Shown one piece after another: positions 1 to 7,640 of a stretch of DNA of 31,585 nucleotides. Numbering within the stretch: position 1 is the first letter of the stretch; each line of letters starts with the position of its first letter. The notes under the pieces are model-generated. The model was not told the origin of the DNA, searched no databases, and was given only the letters and a program-made list of their open reading frames with translations. Position numbers and translations under genes: made by a program. The stretch is taken from positions 1 through 31,585 of the forward strand of contig DAINAR010000036.1 in assembly GCA_036733345.1 (NCBI GenBank), read 5' to 3'. This stretch comes from JAFGMQ01 sp036733345. GTDB lineage: Bacteria > Desulfobacterota > DSM-4660 > Desulfatiglandales > Desulfatiglandaceae.

Positions 1-1398
1 TTCATTCAGAGGTATATCCCATTTTTTCATATACTTCCAGATCGATGTTCTGCTCAGGTTCATACGGCGGCCGGCCTCTGCTTTGTTCCACCCGCACTGT
101 TTAAGGTTTTCGATCAGCCTTTCACGGGTGATTTTTTTCTTCTGTATGGGTTTAGGTGCTGAAGAAGCAGGCATGTCAGGAAAGGCAGGAGAGTAGGCAA
201 GCTGCCGCATCTCAATCGGAAGGTCAAAAATATCTATATAGGGCTCGGAGCAGAGCACAAAGGCATGTTCAATAGCGTTTTCCAGCTCACGGACATTTCC
301 GGGCCAGTTATAATCCATGAGAATCCTCATTGAAGACTTGGAGACATCACGTATGTGTTTTCTGGTTTTCCTGTTCTGGATACGTATGAAGTGGCTTATA
401 AGGAGCGGGATATCCTCCCTCCTCTTACGAAGCGGTGGCAGGAAAATCGGGAAGACTTTCAATCTGTAATAAAGGTCCTCACGGAAGTCCCCCTTTTTGA
501 CCAGATAAAACAGATCCTTATTAGTAGCGGCGATGATTCGTATGTCCACCTTGCGCTTTTTTGATTCGCCGACCCTTTCAATTTCCCGTTCCTGGAGAAC
601 CCGGAGCAGTTTGACCTGCATATAGGGGCTTATCTCTCCGATTTCATCCAGAAAAATAGTTCCGCCTTCGGCCTCCTCGAAGCGTCCGATACGGTCTCGG
701 ATGGCGCCTGTGAATGATCCCCTTATGTGTCCGAATAATTCGCTTTCCAAAAGAGATTCAGAAAGCGCACTGCATCCCAGGCTTACAAAAGGCATCCCGC
801 TTCTTGCGCTGTTGTGGTGGATGGCACCTGCGACCAGTTCTTTGCCTGTGCCGCTTTCACCCTGGAGCAGGATGGTCGCATCACTGGATGCTGCCGCCTT
901 TATTGATGAAAAGACGTGCTGCATGGCAGGGCTTTTGCCGATAATGCTGTTAAACTGATAAATTTTGCCCAGCTTCTTTTTGGCCTCTTCTGCCTCACTG
1001 CGGTATTTTTCCAGTTCCGTAAGATCAGTAACTGTTTCGACAATTCCCTTAACAGCACCTTTGCTGTCATGCACAAGTCGTGCGCTTTTTAACACGGGAA
1101 CATCATGGCCGTCCTTATGGCGCAGGAAGCACTCTTTTCCGTCCAGCCGGCCATGCTGCATAATACCGCATTCCTGCACACTCCTCGGACTTCTTTTTTG
1201 AAAGCAGAGAGAAAAATTCAGCAAAGTGCATGGCTGACCTATGGCTTCCTCTACGTAATAACCTGTGATCCGTTCCATAGCCGGATTCCATGATGTAAAT
1301 TCCCCGCGATCATTTAGCGTAAAGACTCCATCGGCCATGGACTCCAGAAGAAGAGAGGAAAAACCCGGGCCAAGGACGATGCCTGATTTATGCTTCAT
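1..1398 (-). CDS. Sigma-54-dependent transcriptional regulator (PAS, AAA+, Fis HTH), 3' end outside window
   Basis: Bacterial enhancer-binding protein that would remodel sigma-54 RNA polymerase with ATP. I translated 466 codons without a stop from an ATG at 1398 to the window edge. An N-terminal PAS domain spans about residues 15-125 and contains several cysteines (57, 65, 77, 90). The AAA+ domain spans about 148-385: Walker A GESGTGKE at 180-187, a GSFTGA loop at 227-232 (variant of the sigma-54-contacting GAFTGA), Walker B GGTIFLDE at 245-252, and the arginine-finger segment FREDLYYRL at 305-313. A Fis-type helix-turn-helix lies at about 425-460. Family members usually end just after this, so probably only a few residues are missing. 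An AGAGGAA ribosome site precedes the start. It is divergent from the importer operon, whose upstream DNA has a -24/-12 promoter, so that operon is its likely target. The PAS ligand is unknown. Confidence 0.93.
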   Translation of the reverse strand, partial: MKHKSGIVLGPGFSSLLLESMADGVFTLNDRGEFTSWNPAMERITGYYVEEAIGQPCTLLNFSLCFQKRSPRSVQECGIMQHGRLDGKECFLRHKDGHDVPVLKSARLVHDSKGAVKGIVETVTDLTELEKYRSEAEEAKKKLGKIYQFNSIIGKSPAMQHVFSSIKAAASSDATILLQGESGTGKELVAGAIHHNSARSGMPFVSLGCSALSESLLESELFGHIRGSFTGAIRDRIGRFEEAEGGTIFLDEIGEISPYMQVKLLRVLQEREIERVGESKKRKVDIRIIAATNKDLFYLVKKGDFREDLYYRLKVFPIFLPPLRKRREDIPLLISHFIRIQNRKTRKHIRDVSKSSMRILMDYNWPGNVRELENAIEHAFVLCSEPYIDIFDLPIEMRQLAYSPAFPDMPASSAPKPIQKKKITRERLIENLKQCGWNKAEAGRRMNLSRTSIWKYMKKWDIPLNE

Positions 1399-1473
1399 AA
1401 ATTTAAACCATTCCTCTTTTATGGTTTGATTATTCTGTTTTGCTGTTAAATCATTATATGCGTTAACACAGAG

Positions 1474-1491
1474 TAACGTTAATTAACGTTA
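1474..1491. promoter_or_regulatory. Perfect 18-bp palindrome, candidate operator or upstream activating sequence
   Basis: The sequence TAACGTTAATTAACGTTA equals its own reverse complement and is made of two TAACGTTA half-sites. Its centre is about 185 bases upstream of the GC of the -12 element, a usual distance for an enhancer-binding protein site. It could equally be the operator of a molybdate- or tungstate-sensing repressor. No second copy was noticed elsewhere in the window. The palindrome is direct observation; its function is inferred. Confidence 0.6.
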
Positions 1492-1653
1492 AAGTATAGT
1501 AAAAGATAACTCATGACTTGTCAATAAAACGTTTTCAATATCTTTTCAAATGGTTGCCTTATAATATTTTAAGTGAGCTTTATATTGAAAATCCAGCAGG
1601 TTAGAATTAATAAAAACGAAACTTAATGGGAATATGATGTTTAATAACAGGAA

Positions 1654-1669
1654 TGGCATAGTAAATGCT
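1654..1669 (+). promoter_or_regulatory. Sigma-54 (-24/-12) promoter candidate for the first importer operon
   Basis: TGGCAT-N5-ATGCT has the invariant GG (1655-1656) and GC (1667-1668) at the exact spacing of the TGGCAC-N5-TTGCW consensus, with one mismatch in each element. Transcription would start near 1680, about 78 bases before the binding-protein gene. A sigma-54 activator gene lies immediately divergent, which makes this match more believable than a chance one. Confidence 0.6.
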
Positions 1670-1757
1670 GTACTTATGGTGATGACATTTAAAGTCGTAT
1701 TTTGTGATTAACGGTTTGGTTAAAACTGATTATTAAAAGATGTGAAAGGAGTCTACG

Positions 1758-2711
1758 ATGAAAACAATTAAATGTGTATTACTTCTTGTTATTGCTTTTT
1801 GCTTTATTCTGTCTTCTCAGGCATTCGGCGGAGAGAAAGCTTTGCTTTTCCATGCCGGTCTCGGACAGCGTGGGGCCTTAAATGAGGTCAAAGCGGTCTT
1901 TGAAAAGGAAAATCCCGAAATAAAGGTCAACTTTTCATACAAAGGTTCTGGATATTTTATCGCGGATATCACCCGTTCAAGGCAGGGTGATCTATTCATG
2001 CCAGGTGAGGAATTTTATTTAATGCAGGCAGTGGAAAGGGGTTTTCTCACAAACTACAATCCTAAGACTGATATTCCTGCCTATTTCGTTACCGTGATTA
2101 TTACACCCGCGGGAAATCCGAAAAACATTAAATGCATTGAGGACTTTGCCAAACCCGGAGTGAGGGTCGGCCTGGGGAATCCAAAATCCTGTGCAATAGG
2201 AATCTGGCACCAGAAAACATTCGGAAAAGCAGGGATCTGGGACAAGGTCAAAGCAAATGCTACACTTAGCGCCAAATGTATCCCCGAACTCGGCAATGCA
2301 ACCCAGCACAGGGCAATCGACGGCACAATTGTATGGGCTACCACTGCAGTTCTGTACCTGAGAGACGTGGAGATCATTCCTATCGAACAACAATACAGAG
2401 GGATTATAAGACTGCCTGTTGGCGTGTTGAAGTTTGCCAGATACAAAGAAGAGGCCCAGCAGTTGATGGATTATATACTTTCTGATGAAGGAAGGGCCAT
2501 ATTTCATAAGCATGCATATGCGATAAATCCTGTCATTCCTGTTGATAAGAATGGTTTCTGCCTGGACGGCACAACAGACAAGGACATGGAATATCTGGTT
2601 AACGCAGCAAAGGCTGTAAAAGATGAGTCCTTTCCTGTTAACAAGGATACTGTGGGTGATTTAATAGAAGAGGTCGAAAGGCAGAAGAAAACTGTAAGGG
2701 CAGGAGATTAG
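1758..2711 (+). CDS. ABC transporter periplasmic binding protein, molybdate/tungstate (ModA) type
   Basis: Periplasmic solute-binding protein of an oxyanion importer, 317 residues. Residues 1-25 form a signal peptide: lysines, then a hydrophobic core, ending near SSQAFGG. The mature part follows the ModA-type pattern: an early GLGQRGAL loop, YKGSGY, a GDLFMPG segment like the A/GDLFISA of ModA, AKPGVRVGLGNPKS, and a C-terminal LSDEGRAIFHKHAY close to the GPQAAEIFKRYGF of ModA. It begins the operon with a clear AAGGAG site 7 bases before the ATG. Two permeases and an ATPase follow. It is larger than the second binding protein at 5940 and clearly diverged from it. Molybdate or tungstate is the likely ligand by family; another oxyanion cannot be excluded. 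Confidence 0.8.
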   Translation: MKTIKCVLLLVIAFCFILSSQAFGGEKALLFHAGLGQRGALNEVKAVFEKENPEIKVNFSYKGSGYFIADITRSRQGDLFMPGEEFYLMQAVERGFLTNYNPKTDIPAYFVTVIITPAGNPKNIKCIEDFAKPGVRVGLGNPKSCAIGIWHQKTFGKAGIWDKVKANATLSAKCIPELGNATQHRAIDGTIVWATTAVLYLRDVEIIPIEQQYRGIIRLPVGVLKFARYKEEAQQLMDYILSDEGRAIFHKHAYAINPVIPVDKNGFCLDGTTDKDMEYLVNAAKAVKDESFPVNKDTVGDLIEEVERQKKTVRAGD

Positions 2712-2730
2712 AATTTAAGGAGGAATGAAA

Positions 2731-3531
2731 ATGGACCTTATATCTCGAGGGAGGTGGTGGCCTGTTCTCTGCGTGGGAACGGCTGTCACTATCCTGGCGA
2801 TTTATATCCTGCTGGTGGCTAGCAACTGGATCTATCTGGGATGGCATGACACTGTTTACTTCTTTTCAAAATCGAGGATGTGGGCGAGGTTCTGGCTCAC
2901 AGTATGGACCTCAACTGTTTCCACTTTTTTTTCTCTGTTTATCGGAATTCCGGCCGGGTATGCACTTTCCCGTTTTAAATTCCCATGCCGGCATTTTATT
3001 GCCAGCGTTATAGACCTTCCAATAGTAGTCTCTCCCGCGGTTGTGGGGGCATTCCTTTTTGGAATCACCACCAGGTTTCCATTTGACTGGATAAGTGAAT
3101 ATTACGGCATATATATTGGAAGAAATGTTTACGGTGTACTTCTGGTACAATTCACCGTGACCGCTGCCTTCTGCGCCCGCCTGATGAAGGCCAGCTTCGA
3201 TATAATTCCGGCCCGCTTTGAGTCTGTTTCCCGTAGTCTGGGCGCTTCTCCCATGCGGACATTCTTCAAGGTGGTTCTTCCCATGGCAAAGAACGGTATA
3301 ATCGCAAGTATGATCGTTGTGTGGGCACGAGCTGCCGCCGAATGGGAGGGATTGATGCTGTTTGTGGGCGCTACCGAAGGGAAGACCGATATCATGCCTT
3401 TTGCCATATATCTTGACTGGAATGGAGGAATGATGGGGTGGGTAACCTCGATGAGTATAGTATGTATTCTGATGGCGGTATCAGCTATATCGGCCATGAG
3501 AATGATTGGAGGTAGAAGTAATGTCTGGTAA
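2731..3531 (+). CDS. ABC transporter permease (ModB/CysT-type), first of a pair
   Basis: Inner-membrane permease with several hydrophobic helices, 266 residues. The cytoplasmic EAA-type loop that docks the ATPase is visible as SRSLGASPMRTFFKVVLP, followed by a glycine-containing helix. An N-terminal helix starts at about residue 9. An in-frame ATG at 2725 exists, but the strong AAGGAGG at 2717-2723 lies only one base from it. The ATG at 2731 has a 7-base spacing and is preferred. The binding-protein gene ends 19 bases upstream, and the next permease overlaps its 3' end by 11 bases. Two different permeases in one operon imply a heterodimeric channel, as in sulfate CysT/CysW systems. Confidence 0.85.
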   Translation: MDLISRGRWWPVLCVGTAVTILAIYILLVASNWIYLGWHDTVYFFSKSRMWARFWLTVWTSTVSTFFSLFIGIPAGYALSRFKFPCRHFIASVIDLPIVVSPAVVGAFLFGITTRFPFDWISEYYGIYIGRNVYGVLLVQFTVTAAFCARLMKASFDIIPARFESVSRSLGASPMRTFFKVVLPMAKNGIIASMIVVWARAAAEWEGLMLFVGATEGKTDIMPFAIYLDWNGGMMGWVTSMSIVCILMAVSAISAMRMIGGRSNVW

Positions 3532-4441
3532 AAAATCAAGCAGAAAGACATTCAATGCTGTTTTTTACAGTTTTGCCGGATTCCTGTTTCTCTATTCTGC
3601 ATATCTCTTTTTAAGCAATATTGACCAGCTCTTTGTCACAAAGGCTGCAATAGAGACCCGTGAAATAACCGCTGTCTGGGGTGAGGACAGGGAAGTTTTA
3701 AACCAGTTTGCAGGAGGGTTCTGGAAAGACCCTTATTTCTGGAAGTCTCTAAACCTTACAGTGATAACGACACTGATAACCACCCTGATCGCTGCAACCC
3801 TGGGAATACCGACGGCATATGCCCTTTCACGTTATCGTATCCCGGGCATGTCCTTTATCGAGACCCTTTTTTCGTCACTGATCGTGATGCCCGGCTCGGT
3901 AATAGGAATATGCCTGATCGTAATGTTTAATTACGGACCATTATGGAAGCTGCAGAATGCGCTTGGGTTCAAGTTTGCACACAGCATATTCCCAGGCATG
4001 GTGATAGCATCGCTGGTACTCTCATTTGCACTGGGATTAAGTGCCTGGAAGGCTGCTTTTGACAGCGTAAATCCTCGGTTCGAGCAGGTGGCGCGTTCCC
4101 TGGGGAGCAGCAGATGGAGGGCCTTCTGGACGGTAACCTTTCCCCTCGCCAAAAGCGGGATAGTTGCCGGTATAATCCTGGCCTGGACCAGGGCAATGGC
4201 TGAATTCAGTGCGGTCCTGTTCTTTTGCGGGACATTCCATGAACTCCCCCCTTCACGGTTTAGCAATTTTACAAAATTCATGCAGATGGATCAGGCGGAT
4301 TGGGTTTCCGTGGCTGTGTGGGCACAGGTGGAGTTCGGCAATATTGAGTATGGTTTTGCACTGGCCTTTGTTCTTGTTTTGATTGGAGGTTTGTCGGTGT
4401 ATGTAATGCACCGGATAGGTGCAAAAGGATTTGTATGGTGA
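3521..4441 (+). CDS. ABC transporter permease (ModB/CysW-type), second of a pair
   Basis: Second inner-membrane permease of the importer, 306 residues. It has an N-terminal membrane helix (about residues 12-30), then a soluble segment of about 50 residues before the core helices. The EAA-type loop reads ARSLGSSRWRAFWTVTFPLA. A TTG in frame at 3506 would give a longer protein, but GGAGG at 3508-3512 sits 8 bases before the ATG at 3521, so 3521 is chosen. It overlaps the first permease by 11 bases and is followed after 10 bases by the ATPase, so translation is probably coupled. The core is related to the permease at 6777, but the long periplasmic insert is not shared. Confidence 0.85.
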   Translation: MSGKKSSRKTFNAVFYSFAGFLFLYSAYLFLSNIDQLFVTKAAIETREITAVWGEDREVLNQFAGGFWKDPYFWKSLNLTVITTLITTLIAATLGIPTAYALSRYRIPGMSFIETLFSSLIVMPGSVIGICLIVMFNYGPLWKLQNALGFKFAHSIFPGMVIASLVLSFALGLSAWKAAFDSVNPRFEQVARSLGSSRWRAFWTVTFPLAKSGIVAGIILAWTRAMAEFSAVLFFCGTFHELPPSRFSNFTKFMQMDQADWVSVAVWAQVEFGNIEYGFALAFVLVLIGGLSVYVMHRIGAKGFVW

Positions 4442-4451
4442 GGAGGGAATA

Positions 4452-5474
4452 ATGATTGAAATAGAAAAACTTAATGGTGATCTGGGTGAATTTCACCTGC
4501 GCGATATCAATCTTACGGTGAATAAGGGAGAATACCTTGCTATTCTTGGCCCCACAGGGGCCGGGAAGACCGTGCTGATTGAGTATATTGTGGGTATATT
4601 TAAGCCGGATTCCGGAATGATCCGGATTGACGGAGAGGATATCCTACAGCTTTATACGGAGGAAAGGAACATAGGATATGTACCCCAGGACTACGCCCTG
4701 TTTCCCAATCTCACCGTGGAAAAAAACATCTCCTACGGACTGGAGGCAAGAAGGATGGAGCCTGAACAGATCAATAATCTGGTTTCAGAAATGATTTCGA
4801 GGCTCAAGATAGACTACATCAGGCATCGTATGCCTCTGAATCTGAGCGGAGGTGAAAAGCAGAGGGTGGCATTGGGCAGGGCCCTGGCAACGGAACCGAG
4901 GGTCCTTCTTCTGGATGAGCCGCTGAGCGCCCTGGATGAAAACCTCAGGAACGAGATGGCAAGAGAGCTCAGGCGTGTGCAGAGAGATGTCAACGGCACC
5001 TTTATACATGTATGTCACAATTTTGAGGAGGCCTCGGATGTCGCAGACAGGATAGCAATTATGAATGATGGCATGATAGTTCAGGTAGGAACACTTAAAG
5101 AGATTATGGAAACCCCGAAAAATGAATTTGTGGCAAGATTTGTAAAGACACAGAATGTCTTTGGCGGTGTTTCCGACGGCTCCAGCATACAGATAGGCGA
5201 TACTTCAATTGCGAAGAAGCATTCGTTTAAGGGAGAAGTGATAGTGGCTATCAGGCCCGAGAATATCATGATCGTGGAAAAAGAGGAAGAAGGGCCGGAT
5301 ATCTTTTCAGGAGTTGTGGAGAATATAGCGCTTAAACCCTATTTTACAGAGATATCTATCAATGCGGGAATTCCGATTGTTGTTATCAGTAAGAATGACC
5401 ATCCCTACAGTATAGGTGACACCATGAAGATCAGGGTGTCTGAAGAAAAGGTTGTAGTGCTGGAAAAAGCTTAA
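4452..5474 (+). CDS. ABC transporter ATP-binding protein with C-terminal TOBE domain, ModC type
   Basis: ATPase powering the first importer, 340 residues. Walker A GPTGAGKT is at 33-40, the Q-loop Gln at 79, the signature LSGGEKQ at 131-137, Walker B VLLLDEP at 151-157 and the switch His at 189. The last 60 or so residues form a TOBE-type beta domain, which binds oxyanion in ModC proteins and can gate uptake. A GTG in frame at 4419 would lie inside the preceding gene. GAGGAGGG just before the ATG at 4452 decides the start. The final 59 codons recur as a decayed copy at 8767-8943, showing that this 3' end was once duplicated. The scaffold gap begins 26 bases after the stop, and the gene itself is complete. 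Confidence 0.9.
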   Translation: MIEIEKLNGDLGEFHLRDINLTVNKGEYLAILGPTGAGKTVLIEYIVGIFKPDSGMIRIDGEDILQLYTEERNIGYVPQDYALFPNLTVEKNISYGLEARRMEPEQINNLVSEMISRLKIDYIRHRMPLNLSGGEKQRVALGRALATEPRVLLLDEPLSALDENLRNEMARELRRVQRDVNGTFIHVCHNFEEASDVADRIAIMNDGMIVQVGTLKEIMETPKNEFVARFVKTQNVFGGVSDGSSIQIGDTSIAKKHSFKGEVIVAIRPENIMIVEKEEEGPDIFSGVVENIALKPYFTEISINAGIPIVVISKNDHPYSIGDTMKIRVSEEKVVVLEKA

Positions 5475-5730
5475 GTGTTTCCGTGAAAACCTGGGTGATC
5501 NNNNNNNNNNNNNNNNNNNNNNNNNNNNNNNNNNNNNNNNNNNNNNNNNNNNNNNNNNNNNNNNNNNNNNNNNNNNNNNNNNNNNNNNNNNNNNNNNNNN
5601 AAAAGGTTGTAGTGCTGGAAAAAGCTTAAGTGTTTCCGTGAAAACCTGGGTGATCAGGAAGGGTACCCGATGGAAATAGAAGAAATAGTATCTGAAAAGC
5701 AATTTATCAGGGCTATTAAAACTGATGATC
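5298..5730 (+). repeat. Duplicated segment, copy A (ATPase 3' end plus thioredoxin 5' end)
   Basis: After removing the gap artefact, this stretch aligns along its length with 8767-9045. Both contain 59 codons of the ATPase TOBE end, a stop, a spacer of about 40 bases and the first codons of a thioredoxin-like gene. The two copies of the TOBE segment are exactly the same length (177 bases including stop). In copy A the ATPase is intact and the thioredoxin is broken. Alignment by eye shows high but clearly imperfect identity, so the duplication is not recent. Confidence 0.88.
5446..5655. other. Scaffold gap (100 N) flanked by identical 55-bp ends: probable assembly artefact
   Basis: Positions 5501-5600 are N. 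The 55 bases before the gap (5446-5500) and the 55 bases after it (5601-5655) are identical and include the last codons and stop of the ATPase gene. This is what remains when two contigs sharing one overlap are joined by a fixed-size gap. Merging them leaves 40 bases between the ATPase stop and the thioredoxin-like ATG; the paralogous locus at 8944-8984 has 41. The true distance is therefore probably 155 bases shorter than shown. Confidence 0.9.
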
Positions 5731-5780
5731 TCGTAATAAGTCGTCACCCCGGTGAAAATCCGGGACCAGAGATTCCGTAA
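5670..5780 (+). pseudogene. Truncated thioredoxin-like gene remnant
   Basis: An ATG with a GGAAGGG site opens a frame whose first 17 or so residues (MEIEEIVSEKQFIRAI) match the start of the intact thioredoxin-like protein at 8985 (MEIKEIVSTKEFFRNI). Similarity then stops, and the frame runs through REP-like repeat DNA to a stop at 5780 after 36 residues. The active-site WCxxC region is absent. A thioredoxin gene was therefore cut here, probably by insertion of or recombination at the repeat that starts near 5742. Confidence 0.82.
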
Positions 5781-5821
5781 CTGCTTGAAAAGGCTGGATT
5801 CCGACTTTCGTCGGAATGACG
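5742..5821. repeat. REP/BIME-like pair of inverted hairpins
   Basis: Two related hairpins face each other: 5742-5769 starts CGTCACCCCGG and ends CCAG; 5794-5821 starts CTGG and ends GGAATGACG. The right one has an 8-bp perfect stem (ATTCCGAC/GTCGGAAT) around a TTTC loop at 5798-5817. Units reading CGTCATTCC...GAATCCAG are a familiar class of dispersed intergenic repeat in deltaproteobacteria. It follows the broken thioredoxin directly. A further partial copy (CGGAATCCC...GGGATT) lies at about 5889-5913. Confidence 0.7.
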
Positions 5822-5939
5822 GAAAATAGTACTTTTCGAGTTTTTACGAGACCATTAAAATCAGGATAATTCAATTATTTAATACTCCGGAATCCCTGGC
5901 CTGTGCCCGGGATTTCATATCTTAAAAAGGAGGATAAAG

Positions 5940-6740
5940 ATGAAAGGAAAAAGATGGTTAAAGGCAGGTATGCTCGTGTTGGCAGTAATTTTGGCTGCCA
6001 TTCTGGTTTATCCGCAGTTTGGATTTGCATCTGACTCGCTTCTTGTTTACTCAGGGGCAGGGATGAGAAAGCCTATGGATGAAATCGGTGCTGTTTTTCA
6101 GAAAAAATATGATACCAGTATTAAATACAATTATGCAGGTTCAAATGCACTTTTAAGCCAGATGGAGCTTACCAAAGAAGGCGATGTGTATATGCCCGGG
6201 GCCACAATGTATATTGAGATTGCCAAGAAAAAGGGCCTTGTAGATTATCAGCAGCTTGTCTGTTACCACATACCCATTATAACGGTTCCAAAAGGGAACC
6301 CTGCCAATATCACCTGTCTGGATGATCTGGCAAAACCGGGAGTAAGACTGATTTTTGGAGACCCCAAGGTCGCAGCGACAGGAAAGGCTGCTAAAAAAAT
6401 CCTGGAGAAAAACAAGCTCTATGAGAAGGCATGGAAAAATGTTATCGCCACAGTCCCGACCATGAATGAGGTAATGCTTCAGATAGCATTGGGCCAGGCC
6501 GATGCATCCATAAACTGGTGGGATACGGTCAAGTTTGTGAAAGACATTGATGTCGTTGAGATAAGCAAAGAACAGAATAGCATCAAGATAGTACCTGTAG
6601 GTGTTACAACCTTCTCCAGAAATCCGGAGACAGCCAGAAAGTTTGTGGATTTTTGTGCTTCTGCGGAAGGGAAGGGGATTTTTGAGAAACACGGCTTTAT
6701 AATTTATCCCAATCCGGAGTATGAGGGTTTTGCAAAGTAA
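5940..6740 (+). CDS. ABC transporter periplasmic binding protein, molybdate/tungstate (ModA) type, second system
   Basis: Periplasmic binding protein of 266 residues, near the usual ModA length. A signal peptide covers about residues 1-31 (KGKRWLK, hydrophobic core, FGFA). Mature motifs match ModA: VYSGAGMRKPMDEIG near the start, YAGSNAL, GDVYMPGA, the hinge-region GDPKVAATGKAA (ModA has GDPEHVPAGIYA), INWWDTV, and a C-terminal GKGIFEKHGFIIYP resembling AAEIFKRYGF. AAAAAGGAGG precedes the ATG. It heads a second importer operon with its own permease (6777) and ATPase (7641). No -24/-12 promoter was found upstream, so it may use a sigma-70 promoter or be read from the first operon. Molybdate or tungstate is the family expectation; specificity cannot be read from sequence. 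Confidence 0.85.
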   Translation: MKGKRWLKAGMLVLAVILAAILVYPQFGFASDSLLVYSGAGMRKPMDEIGAVFQKKYDTSIKYNYAGSNALLSQMELTKEGDVYMPGATMYIEIAKKKGLVDYQQLVCYHIPIITVPKGNPANITCLDDLAKPGVRLIFGDPKVAATGKAAKKILEKNKLYEKAWKNVIATVPTMNEVMLQIALGQADASINWWDTVKFVKDIDVVEISKEQNSIKIVPVGVTTFSRNPETARKFVDFCASAEGKGIFEKHGFIIYPNPEYEGFAK

Positions 6741-6776
6741 TATCTGCAGACAGTATGAGAAAGGGATATTTTGAAT

Positions 6777-7634
6777 ATGCCGGAACAGGAACCTAACACT
6801 ATCGAAAAAAAAGAATATCAGAGCACACAGAGCCTTTTCAGACGGCTGAGGGAATCCAGCTTCAAGATAATAACGATTCTATTCGGACTGGTTCTTGCCG
6901 CTTTCATTGTTATTTTACTGATTGGTGTTGTTACACATACGACGCCCCAGGCACTGATAGAAAGCATTTTATCAGGAGAGATCCAGTTTGCTATCAGGCT
7001 GAGCCTGATAACATCCGTGATATCCACTGCCTTCTGCATTATCGTATCAGTACCGGCAGCCTATGCCCTGGCCAGATACGATTTTCCGGGCAGGAATATA
7101 ATCAATACACTGCTGGATATACCTCTGGCATTACCACCCCTGGTGGCTGGTGTTGCCTTATTGATTCTCTTTGGAACAACATCTTTTGGAAAGGGCCTTG
7201 CCGATGCCGGAATCAAGATTGTTTTCACACCCCTGGGGATAATACTTGCACAGTTCTTCGTGAATATGCCCTTCATGTTTCGCGTGCTGAGGTCAACATT
7301 TCAGGGGATAAATCCGCGATATGAATATGTGGCTCAAACTCTCGGTTCCACTGAAGCAGGGGCATTCTGGAGAGTCACATTGCCGATGGCAAGGAACGGG
7401 CTCATGGCAGGTTCAATAATAACCTGGTGCAGGGGTATCGGTGAGTTCGGCGCAGCACTGATGGTAGCCGGATCCACAAGGATGCAGACAGAGACGCTGC
7501 CCATTTCACTTTATCTGAACATGTCCTGCGGGGAGTTGCCGCTGGCTATTGCCTCAGCCACCATTCTGATAGTGATATCTCTTGTGTCGCTTTTTATATT
7601 CGAAAAATTCAGCGGTTTTACCCGCGTGTTTTAG
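6777..7634 (+). CDS. ABC transporter permease (ModB-type), second system
   Basis: Inner-membrane permease, 285 residues. After a polar N-terminus of about 30 residues come several helices, beginning at about residues 33-55. The EAA-type ATPase-docking loop reads AQTLGSTEAGAFWRVTLPMA, followed by RNGLMAG and GEFGAALM, typical of molybdate permeases. This operon has one permease gene, so the channel is probably a homodimer, unlike the two-permease system upstream. AAGGG lies at 6761-6765. Both a TTG at 6771 and an ATG at 6777 fit; I chose the ATG, and the difference is two residues. The gene ends one base before an in-frame GTG of the ATPase gene. Confidence 0.87.
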   Translation: MPEQEPNTIEKKEYQSTQSLFRRLRESSFKIITILFGLVLAAFIVILLIGVVTHTTPQALIESILSGEIQFAIRLSLITSVISTAFCIIVSVPAAYALARYDFPGRNIINTLLDIPLALPPLVAGVALLILFGTTSFGKGLADAGIKIVFTPLGIILAQFFVNMPFMFRVLRSTFQGINPRYEYVAQTLGSTEAGAFWRVTLPMARNGLMAGSIITWCRGIGEFGAALMVAGSTRMQTETLPISLYLNMSCGELPLAIASATILIVISLVSLFIFEKFSGFTRVF

Positions 7635-7640
7635 GTGAAA

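Larger units (their letters stand above)
1399..1757. promoter_or_regulatory. Divergent regulatory region between the regulator and the first importer operon
   Basis: AT-rich gene-free stretch of 359 bases between two divergent genes. It holds a perfect 18-bp palindrome near the regulator and a sigma-54-type promoter nearer the operon, both listed separately. I see no open reading frame, RNA gene or clear terminator in it. About 80 bases of untranslated leader would lie between the predicted transcription start and the first importer gene. Confidence 0.7.

Noticed and set aside
1474..1491. Firm assignment of the palindrome as a ModE or TunR operator
   Set aside because: The half-site looks plausible for a metal-oxyanion regulator, but I cannot confirm the consensus without a motif comparison, so it is reported only as a candidate operator or enhancer site.
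2019..2513. Long leftward frame inside the first binding-protein gene
   Set aside because: Antisense shadow of a gene with clear signal peptide and family motifs; similar shadows inside 6153-6692 and 29051-29614 were rejected for the same reason.
5307..5747. Leftward reading frame crossing the N gap
   Set aside because: It runs antisense to the ATPase gene and through unknown bases; its two ends repeat each other only because the flanks of the gap are duplicated.
5475..5939. Sigma-54 promoter for the second importer
   Set aside because: I checked each GG for a GC at the right spacing and found none; the GC-rich strings there belong to hairpin repeats.
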